Under the pieces are notes generated by a model that ran no database searches, was not told the DNA's origin, and worked only from the letters and a program-made list of their open reading frames with translations. A DNA stretch of 64,000 nt from Bondarzewia mesenterica (Eukaryota > Basidiomycota > Agaricomycetes > Russulales > Bondarzewiaceae): the NCBI GenBank assembly GCA_004802705.1, contig SGPL01000037.1:48054-112053 (forward strand). The letters run 5' to 3'. A program made the translations under genes and the position numbers. Shown in pieces: positions 54,207 to 64,000 of this stretch (positions are counted from its first letter, which is position 1; each line of letters opens with the position of its first letter).

Positions 54207-57200
54207 ATGACGCTTCCCGACGTGTCCGCGCTCACCCTGCACGAACCTGGGCCCAACGGGGTGCTGCCTGAAGAGCTCGACGATGAGTTTGCGCATACGA
54301 CGGACCGGTACCTCCTCAAACTCCGGACGTACGCCAAGGCGTTACCGTACTCCATCGAGACCAACTCGCGGATGCAGCAGATGCTCGATTTTATATGCAC
54401 GCGCATCGTGCAGTGTGTGGAAGCCAAGGATTATGACCCTGGCCTGTTGCAATGGGACAGCATGCTAACTTAGTGCGCGGCCTCCCCCCTCCCCTCTTTT
54501 CTATGTGTCCGTATGTGCCGCTTGCTCATCTCGTGCGATTGTCGTCTGCAGCTGGTACTATCTGAAGTATCCCATTCCGAAAGAGAAGAGGATGAGGATC
54601 GTCTTGTTGTACTACAGCATCTGCACCGCGCCCGGGATGCCGCTGCACATCGTCGCGACGTGCACCGATGCGCTGGAAGTGCTCACTCGGTCGAAGAAGA
54701 AGTTGTCCGTGGACGATTTTAGGTTGCCGTGGCGCCCGCTGTACGACATCCTCGTGCACGACCTGTTCTTGACGAGACGGCAGTTTGAAGTCAGGTGTGT
54801 GATTGGCGGACGGACTCGTGTCTCGTGTGCACGATCGCGAGACGGCCGTCTCTCTCTCTCTCCCTTTTTTCTTTCTTTCTGACGACCGTTGCGCTTTGCA
54901 GTCAAACGTCGTATTATATGGGTTTTGCCGCTGGCATCGTGCGCAGGTTTTTCCATCCTGCCGCTATTGATGAGATGCTCGCGACGTTTGTGCCGAAGAT
55001 CAACGGGACCAGCTTGGATGTGCGTGCACCGTTGCTCCGATCGTCACGTCGACCTCTCGTCGCTCCTGACCGGTCTTCCCTCTTCCCACAGAGTCTCTTG
55101 GTATCGCAATATTTCATGCTGACCTTCCTCCCGCAAAGTCACCCGCAGTCCTACTTGCCCATGCTGTTCCGACTGTGGGAGTCGGTCAATTCGTACATGT
55201 ACGACGAGCGGATGCTTCAGTTTGTGGCGAGCCTCGCGGAGATGCACGTGGATCCCTCCGTCAGCGATCCTGCGAAGATCGAGGAGATCCCGGACGACGC
55301 CTTGTCTGAGGGCGAGGGGCGGCCGAATTGGCCTAAAGACGACATGAAGCAGGGTGGATTGTGGACGGGTCTCTCTAAGGACGTCGGTATATTCACTGAG
55401 TACGACTGGCAGTTCATCATGTGCAAGTGCCTTGCGTCGATGGGTAGGCTCTTTTCGCGATGTTTCATTCTTTTTGGTGGGCCCGTTCCTCACACGTCCT
55501 GGAATTGCAGAGATTCCCCTGGCGGATTCCGGTTCTTTGACCACAGGTCCGTCTGCGGACAGTCAAGCGGGTTTCGAGATCGGCCGCCTGCCCAAACCCA
55601 CATGGAGAATCAGTGAGTGGAGCTTGTAGCTTAGCAGATAGCGGTGCTGAGTTTTCTCGCCAAGTTTCGTTGGCGCGAATCATCGTGTACTCGATGGCCC
55701 CTGACGCGCTGCCTCACGCGCCATCGAGTGCTCCAACGCCCTTCATGACACCCCTGGCGTCGGGGATGAATACGCCTGGAGTGGGCACGCCTCGTCCGTC
55801 CATGAACGGCAACGTCGGCGACTACCTGTGCGCGCACTTGGGCAAGATGTCGCTCCCGAGCCTCAAGACCTACGTCGGAGGCTCGAAAGCCTTGGACTCT
55901 TTGATAAAGCTGATCGCCTCCACAGAGAGCTTCTTCCACCCTTCAAATTCTGGAGCCTGGACTGCCGATGTATGTGTGTTGTCTATTGTTATATCATCGA
56001 TTCGTGTCGTCTCCTTTTTTCCTGTCGCGTGCCGTGAGGGTCCTCGTTGAGTGTGAAATGAGTGCTGATTTCATCGTCTCCGACATGCAGCTGAGTGCAT
56101 TCATCAAACACGTGGCGTATGAGTTCAACAAACGTAACCGGCTGTTTCGCTTTTTCCATCACGGCTAGGACGCTCACCTTCGTTGCGTTGTTATCAGGAT
56201 GGCATGAGGAACAGAAGGATGATTGCAAGACACCGATGGTCTGTTGAAGCACTTGTCCCTATCAAAGCTTGCCTCGGGCTGAATTTCTTTTCTTTTCTTC
56301 GACCATTCCACACAGCACCGTCGGTTGACGCGGGACATGAAGCGTGAGCTGGTGAAGTGCTTCCGAACCGTCGCGCTTCTCGCAATGTTCTCCGAGGATT
56401 CGGTGACCGTTGCCAACATCTCGAGCTGTCTCAAGTCGTTGAGCCTCATGGAACCGGACCTCATCATCTATCCCGTGTTGGAGCGAGCGGTCCCGTCGTT
56501 GGAAGCCCTCGTCGAGGTGCGTGCGGTTCGGTCTTTGTTCCTTGTGACGTTGATCGCGATTGTGTGTGATAGACAGAGCGCACCATTGCGGTGATCAAGG
56601 CTTTGGGCGCCGTCGCGCCTGCGATGGTCTCCCGCGAGATTTATTATTCGGGGGCCAGACACCTCGTGCCCATCCTGCAGCTCTTGATTCCTGGGATTGA
56701 CCTGGTGAGTGTTAAGCTTATCTTCATGGATGAATCTCACTCGTCGCATGGCCAGAATGATCCGTCCAAGACGGTGGGTAGTTCTTCGTTAGCTGACCTT
56801 GTCGCCGCATTGACCATGTTATTCAGTTATGCACCACGATGTTCCTTATCGAGATCTCTCAATGCATCAAATTTGGAGATTTGACCTCAGTAGGCAGTGA
56901 CATGTCGGCTGACGTGGATTCCAGGATGCCCGTCTCGTTGGACACGTCCAGTGGTATGAATGGTATACCCGCCATCTCTGCCGAGCGCATGGCGGACGGC
57001 CGATGTGACAGCGAGTCTGATCTGACGAGGGAACAGGAAGATGAGCTGTTGAGGGAAGCCACTGGCGGTTTCCCCGAGTGGATCGCCAGCTTTATCCGGC
57101 GCGTGATCGTCTTGTTCGACAATCTGCCCGAAGAGGCGGGTGGCGCGACCGAAGGTTGGCATCTCCTTTCGATGACGCGCGGTTGCCGGATCCTGCTCAT

Positions 57201-60200
57201 CGATTCTCCGTAGTTCAACTCGTCGACGCGGTGACCAATGCTTGCAGTCAGATCTGCATCCACCTGTCGGACCCTCTGTTCGACCTTGTGCTGAACATGA
57301 TATTCGACTACGCGAGCACGAACGTGCGGCCGAACGCCGTCCGCGCGGTGCACCAGCTCGTGGAGTGTGTCGCCAACGCGGATCCTGTCAAGACGTTGGC
57401 CAAGTTCTTGCCGTTTTGTGTCAAGAACCTGTATTGTGAGCTGGACAACGGTGCCAGTTCGCTCAGGACAACATCGACCCTGTCCACGCCCCTGCCGTCG
57501 GACGCTACTTTTCATTGGAGTAAGAGGAAGGGTTCATCGATCATGCGGGATGATTGATTTCTGACGCATTTTTGTAGATTTGGCAATTCTGAGAGGCGCA
57601 TTGTTCAAGTAAGTCTCTTGTATGTTCATGGTGCCAGCTCGACCTTACATCCTGACACAGCGATGGGAAAGAAGTACGTTGAAGGCCGTGGGGCCCTTGA
57701 TTTCATCTGACCACTCTGGGCTCTCTAGGTTTTGAAATACAAGGATGAGCTTCTCCCGCTACTGCATCGTCTTTTGGACAAGACGTATGCCAAGCGTGGA
57801 TTCTCTTGGAGTGGGAAGCTGCTCTCCAGCCTTCTTTTGACGCTGACTCATACGTATCCCATCGAGGACAAGTTTGTGAATCCTGCCGAGTGGAACAGCG
57901 ACGGTACATCTTGTCAGATGTTGTTGAATTGGCATTTGGGTCAGGCTGACGGATTGGACATCAGAATTCCGGTTCAATCATCACCAGCACTGGGGAAAGC
58001 TGTACACGGCGGAAGAAGTCGAGGTTTGCACAAATACGAATTTTGTTATTTTTTTTCATCGCTGAGGCATCGATACGCAGGTTTTATGGCATGTGCCCGA
58101 TGCAGAAGAGATAGGCTTTGCGCTGCAAATCTTGAAAGAGATCGTGGAGCCGACCCTCCGGAAACTGGAAAGACTCCTCGCAGCTGGCAAGTCTCTTCAT
58201 TCTTCGTTCAAAGCAGTAAGGACTCACAGATGTGCTTGTCGTTCTTAGGCCTCGTGCGTGACAGTGTATGGCGCAATGACTTTTGTCGGTTAGTTTCGCT
58301 CGTGCCTTTGACGCTGTTTTGGGCATTGAAACGTGGAGCTCCTGCAGTAATTTGAGTTTCGTTCGATATGCTTTTTCAGGTACGCCGACGCTGGTCAAGG
58401 AGACCATTTCGGGCAACGATGAGAAGCACATCAGGGAGACAACGGATATCTTGTGAGGCATCTCGTCGATCTGACGTGAAGGTGCCATGGCTTACACTCG
58501 GCAGGAATGAGATACCAGAGATGATAGCGTCGATCGAGCCTTTGAACGCCGGTTTTGCTCTGTCGGATCCAAAGGATCCTCGATGCCAGTACTACAAGGA
58601 ATTGCGCAGGCGATTCGGCCTGTTCCTGCACAAAGCATCACTATCTCTGCGTAATCAAGGGGAGGAAAACACGGTGGACGCTGTCTCTATTCTGGTCGGT
58701 CTCTTTGATCGCATGCCGACTTACTCTTTTTGAGCACGTCCGACAGATTCAATCAATACGGACCTACATGCTTGAATATGGCGATAGCAAGGACAAGTTG
58801 AGCACCTTGCTTGGGTTTTGCATACTGGCAGTCATCTGACATCAGTCTAGCTACTACACGCAACTGGATCGATATGGATCCGAGTTGGCATATGCGCGCC
58901 AATACGCTGGACAGAAGGCATGGCCAAGAGCACTCTTCGTGCGTCGCGCACGGTGAGTCTCCAAAGTTCGACATTGCATCCTGCATCTTGACACTTGTCG
59001 GATGGAACAGGCTATACCACGCGGCTCGTCTGAGATGGAACTCTATCGAGAGACGGCGGGGCCCGGTGGAAGATCATTTGATTGATGATGTCTCGGAGTG
59101 GGCTATGTGGCAATATTCGACCGGTATGTGCCAAGTCTTTCTTGCAGCGACCATTGATCATTGAAAGCATTTTCAGTCAGAGAGTACGTAGCCATCTTCC
59201 ATGACCCGGAGCTCAGCATCTTGATATCCCTTCCGCAGAGCTAGCCAATCATTGCTAGATTCACTTTGCTCGGTAAGCGCCGCAGGAAGTCATTTACTTA
59301 GCGCACCGTCTGAACTGATTGATTTAGGCCTACGACGGTATACGCCGTCGCTGTTTGCCTCGCATTTACAAAGCCCTGCAGCCAGGAACAGATGATGATC
59401 GAATGAAGGGTGCTCTCTGGACATTGAACATGAGCGTTTTCGGTGAGGTTTTATCTTGCCGTATTTATCCTCCAGACCTAATGTCAAACGTATGAAAGTT
59501 AAATACGCAATTGCGGGTGAGTTATCAGTACAGCTTTTTCAGAGACAACTATCTGAGGAAGGAATAGATCCCACGTTAGCCCCCGAGCTCATCAAGAATT
59601 TGTTTGGATGTCAATCCAACGAGAAGGTTCGTTGTCACTTTATTTTTGCCGCTCGCGACGTTTACAGTCGTTCTCAGCCATCAATACAAAATTGTGTCGC
59701 CTCTGTCTCTGAGAATGGTATTATCTTGCATCTCTCGTAGCGCTATTTATCTCACATCTCTTGTAGGTATCAACAGCTTTGTCGAGCCATGTTATCTCGT
59801 CTTCGCCGTGGATTATGCCCCCTTACAGCAGCAGATAGCAGAGTTCAAAGCATTCCTTTCTTTAGGAAAGAAAGAAGCGCTGCTCGTATTTCAATGCGTG
59901 GAAAAGCGAAAGGAGCGCATTCGACTGTGTAACGAAAGCTTGAAAAAGACAGTGCGTTGTTGACTCTTTCGAGTGGCTTTTGCATAGTCTGATCCACGAA
60001 AAGACGTCTATAATTCTAGATATCGCTCGCTCGTCGTCAACGCACTGGCGCTATGCAATATTTGCCGCTAGATGTCTACGGACATTAGTGCGACGGGATG
60101 TCCCGATATCCGGTCCTCATCTACGGTACTTTTTGGATAAGACCCATGACGACCATCCCTCGTTGGTGCGCATATGTGTCGTTTTTTCGATCAAAATCCT

Positions 60201-63200
60201 TCCTAATCAAACAGTTGCTTGACAATAGCGCTATGTAAGTGCTGAATCTGAAGGATTCTTAATGCTCTGTTCTCATGGGACATATGACAGTATTCTCAAC
60301 GAGCGGTCATGAAATCCTTGCGGTACATTAAACTTCGGACTTTTGCTCGCGGTCCCATTGATCTCATTTTCGAGAGGAACAACAATCCGATGAAGCGAAA
60401 GATTGCTGTCACTGACCCGTCGCATGACTTCACAGCAAGATTTTTGGAGTCCTTCAAGAAACCTATCGATCTGGACTCGAAGGATCCAGAACCGTAAGTT
60501 CGGAGCTTAATTGATAGCAACATCTAATAATTGGTCATCAGAATATTTGTGGAGACGGCGGTCGCTGGCTGGGCTGCCTGGAGTAGCACTATCTCTGGGT
60601 ACGCGCCGCCATATCCAACAAAACGTGTCTTGAAGCCGTGGGAAATGGAGAGCCAGCCTGCTATCGCCGTTATCCAAGACGTCGCGCAGGATCCCAAGTA
60701 TTGGAAGAGCCTAGAAACCCATTTTACCGCAGAGACGCACGCGGATACTGTTACCTCTGACAACATTGCAGTAGTCAAGTCAATTGGTTTGTCCTCTTCA
60801 CCCCTTATTCCGAGTGCATGCTCATCAAAAAAAAATGACAGTCCAAGTGCTTGAGGATGAATCGTTTGAGCCTTTGCAAAAACTTATTGAGGAGCTCATC
60901 GCAAATACTGATCAAAACAAGCAGCGTGGAGCAGCGGAATTCCTGGCGGGGCTACTCAATGGTATGAGACAACTTTTTCTTCGATCTCATCATGTTGATT
61001 TGAATTCACGTAGGTGCCAAGCACTGGCCCATGGAAAGCCAGAACCGCCTTTGGGACTGGGCGATGCCACTGATTAAGAAGGCTTTGAGCCAAAAAATTA
61101 AGACCGATACTCTACCCGTCTGGACATCCTTCTTGGAGGTATGCTTGAGTCTTATGTTTGGCTCTCTATTCCTTCATGTACTTCTCTTTGCATTGCAGTA
61201 CATGTTCTACAACAGAGATCCTCGCCGGCACCAAGCGCTCGTTGACTACCTCGTGAAAGAATTTTATGGGACGGACTATAACGGCGAGTCGTCGTTGACT
61301 GCAGTCAAAGCTTTGTCCTTCTACCGTGCCTTCTACGAGGAAGAGAACTGGAAGTTCACTGCGTGGGCGGACGACGCGGTTCGGCGCGTCTGGCCTGAAC
61401 TCTCCAGCGAACATGATGAGGTATGTACCAGGTTTCCTATTACAGATGACAAAATCCGATGTGACTTGGCCAGGTTCGCTTATGCATCAGCGAGTTTCTT
61501 GCGTTTGTGGATAAAATCAAGGTGCTTCTCCATGTATCTGATCCCATTTGCATATCTCAACCTCCTATCCCGCTCGACAGTGGAAACCCCAACACTCCAT
61601 TCCGAGCGCAGAAGTGTTCGTACGCGAATGCAGGACGACGTCGATTGACGTGGACATCATGGGCATACGTGCATCGTACCACGGACAGCGCGTCGCCGAG
61701 CTCGTGCAGAATTTCCCTCGATGGCGGGCTGAGCGTCTGCCTGGGGCGCGAGCGTTCCAGTCGACCTATGACAGGTGCGTTCTTGTTCGTTCATGCTTCA
61801 TTTCCGAGTTGGTCGCTGATAGAAGCAATGCTGAATTGAAGGGTCGGGACGTCGGTTTGTCGATGGTTCTTCCAGACGGTGCATGACACCAACGCAATAT
61901 CAGTCTTCGATTATATCCTCCCGCTTATGGTGTGTTTCATTCGATCTTTGTTTGACGTATGAGACTTAGTAATAATGCACAACACAACTCGATTCTAGCC
62001 TGAGTTGACGCGCTTCACGGAAGGTGAGACGGCGGCTTTCAAACGCCGCGTTCTACGAATTTCTGACGCCAAATGTCTGGTCAGTGAACGACGACGACGA
62101 GCTCGTCTCGCGTTCTCGGCTCCTGCTCGTGCGCATGTGCGGCGTGACGCCTCCGCGACCACTGATCGACCCTATCCTCGATGCCATCTTTGACGCCATC
62201 CAAAATTCACCGGTGCGGGATTCTTTTGCTTGCATCGACGCTGTCATGTCAGCTGACCTTTGGGGGCCTTCGCAGTCGTGGAAAGTCCGTCTGCAGGCGC
62301 TTCCCTTGGTGCAAGGTGCGTCTGTCGGCGTTGTTTTCCGTCCTTCTTGCGTTTTCGCCAGGTATTCATGGCATGGAACAGTGTTCTATTTCAGACAGGT
62401 GCCGTTGATCAGCGACGCTAAGATCACGGAGATCCTGGAGGTCAGCAGCATTTTTGGCTCCACCGGCCCAGCGTACTGCGTGGCTGACGCTTTTATGCCC
62501 TGCCCAGGTCATCTGCAAGTGTCTGGACGACGACGTTGTGGAAGTCCGAGAGATGGCAGCGACGTGAGCGCGCAGTCCTTCCATTCAATCGCGATGTGCT
62601 TTGCTAATACGGGAACGCCTTGCGCCTCCGTTGGACGTGTTCCTCACAGCACGCTTTCTGGCATCCTCCGTCTCTCTCCCCGACGGAGCCTCTTGAAACT
62701 CAAGGTGCGCAGCCGTCCCGCTCTCCGTCCCAACACGCTCCCGTCTCACGAAACACTCCTCCTCTTTTCGCTATGTTTTTTTTTTTTTGGTAGGAACGCT
62801 TTCTGCGCCTGCTGAAACGCTCGAGCCTTCCGAGTCGGCAGTCACCCGTGTACAATGCGGCCGTACGCCAACGGCACGCGGCCATCCTGGGCATCTGCGC
62901 GTTGGTGGACAGTTACCCGTACACGGTCGAGCGGTGGATGCCCGAGTTGCTCACCAACGTGCTCGCCGAGCACACCTACGACCCCGTGAGTTGCCCCTGA
63001 TGCGCTATTGACCCCCTCCTCCCGGCCGTGGGCTCTGATCGTGTGCCGATGTGCTGACAGCGAGCGTTTTGGCGGTGGTGACGACCTGACAGATTCCGAT
63101 ATCGACGACGGTGCGCAAGTGCGCGAGCAATTTTAAGAAGACGCATCAGGACACTTGGCACGAGGACTCGAAGCGGTTCACGGAGGACCAGCTGGCTGCG

Positions 63201-63305
63201 CTGTCGACGCTGTTGACGGGCTCCTCCTACTGTGCGTTCTGTCGATGCCTCTCTCCACGTCTTTTTTCATACTGATCGGCTGGCGTTTTGTTTGCAGATG
63301 CCTGA
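54207..63305 (+). CDS. BLM10: proteasome activator BLM10/PA200 (PSME4)
   Basis: A HEAT-repeat solenoid of roughly 1,900-2,000 residues that caps the 20S proteasome. The start gives MTLPDVSALTLHEPGPNGVL, then ETNSRMQQMLDFICTRIVQC and, after an intron, the family signature YWYYLKYPIPKEKRMRIVLL and FRLPWRPLYDILVHDLFLTR. Further exons give VSQYFMLTFLPQSHPQSYLP and WPKDDMKQGGLWTGL, followed by LIIYPVLERAVPSLEALVE, NVRPNAVRAVHQLVECVA and others. Near the end FKKTHQDTWHEDSKRFTEDQ is conserved. The final intron (donor near 63231, acceptor at 63295-63297) splits a Tyr codon, so the protein ends SSYYA at TGA 63303-63305. This is the HbYX-type tail that opens the proteasome gate. About 30 introns; many internal junctions were not resolved one by one, but no frame break is required. 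Confidence 0.93.
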
Positions 63306-64000
63306 CGATGGGATATGCGTCCGCTTGGGGACGCCGTTTGCGAATCTATCATGCGGATCTAGTTGTTGTCGAGGAGCGGTGGGATCTCTCTCGTCGTCAC
63401 TATGCATTTGCCTTTTTTTTTTATCTCTTGTTTTCGCTGTCAAACTCACATCCATCTTGTCTTGCCACACACATACTGAACTCCGTCCACTCACAGTTAG
63501 TTAGCATGTTTCCAGCGTTAGTTCGTGGGATGCAACCGAGTGTGATGCGTGAATATCAGGCGAATATGAACTATGGATATGAGGACAGGGAACCACAAAC
63601 ACAGACGACAGTCATTGGTCGAAAAATAAATAAAGAAGGAAGCTCGGAAGAAAGACTAGGGAAAAAGTGAAAGTGAACGAGAAAACAAGGAGGGGATGTC
63701 CGTGCATGCGCGGGGTATATATGTACACTTTGTTTGTGCCCGTTCACGAAAAGGAAATGAAATGGGGAAGTGTGACGTCATTAGGCTGTCCTGCTTCGCG
63801 ATCGACGTGTTGCTCGCTGCATCATGACGGGAGAACAGAGAGAACGGTGGTGAGAGCAAAGGGATTGCGTGGCGGGTGACAGGGTGTGCTGTTTGGTATG
63901 ATATGAGTAAGGGGGCAAGCTGCCGGCGGGTCGTCGGCAGGGCCATCACGGAACTAGTACCGTGAGGTGAGGTATAGGTGACGTCGGGATGCGGGGTGAG
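63306..64000. other. 3' region of BLM10 to the window end
   Basis: About 695 bp. A T-run near 63411-63421 and an A-rich stretch near 63625 fit 3' untranslated sequence. No recognisable gene enters from the right edge. Confidence 0.4.

Overview
The window is nuclear DNA of a filamentous basidiomycete, most likely an Agaricomycete. Genes are dense, lie on both strands and are split by many 45-80 nt introns with GT..AG ends and TTGAC/CTGAC-like branch sites. The proteins are typically fungal: a Dal5-type permease, RPD3, RAD14, BLM10, BIO2, PEX16 and an RXT2-like protein. There is no operon structure, transposase, rRNA, tRNA or CRISPR array that I can support. Exon limits were read by eye from splice signals and family conservation, so gene spans are more reliable than each internal junction.

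Layout. 1-13 kb is metabolic: the 3' end of an alpha/beta hydrolase, a RidA protein, a Dal5-family transporter peppered with single N bases, an RBM39/Rsd1 splicing factor, an unknown Ser/Pro-rich protein, a ketol-acid-reductoisomerase-like protein divergent from a short-chain dehydrogenase, and a cupin. 13-23 kb holds PEX16, a Ser-rich coiled-coil protein, a secreted repeat protein, small uncertain genes, and complex I 30-kDa subunit head to head with the splicing factor SPF27. 23-39 kb holds a large disordered PRRC2/BAT2-like protein, succinyl-CoA ligase beta, a DinB-like protein, histone deacetylase RPD3, RAD14/XPA and a peroxisomal-type acyl-CoA thioesterase. 39-48 kb is gene-poor: a five-exon ribosomal protein eS27 gene, a BTG/Tob antiproliferative protein, a small unknown gene, and repeats. 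48-64 kb holds biotin synthase, an exonuclease-fold protein without most of its catalytic residues, an RXT2-like Rpd3L subunit and the proteasome activator BLM10, which ends in a Tyr-Tyr-Ala motif.

Working links. RPD3 and the RXT2-like gene encode partners of one deacetylase complex. PEX16 and the thioesterase both point to peroxisomal lipid metabolism. NDUFS3, succinyl-CoA ligase beta and biotin synthase are mitochondrial. The most unusual items are two apparent pseudoenzymes (reductoisomerase-like and exonuclease-like), the N-rich permease gene, a degenerate tandem repeat at 46.6-47.25 kb, and a 16-bp ACGCGT palindrome upstream of BIO2. I did not find a clearly new multi-gene system.
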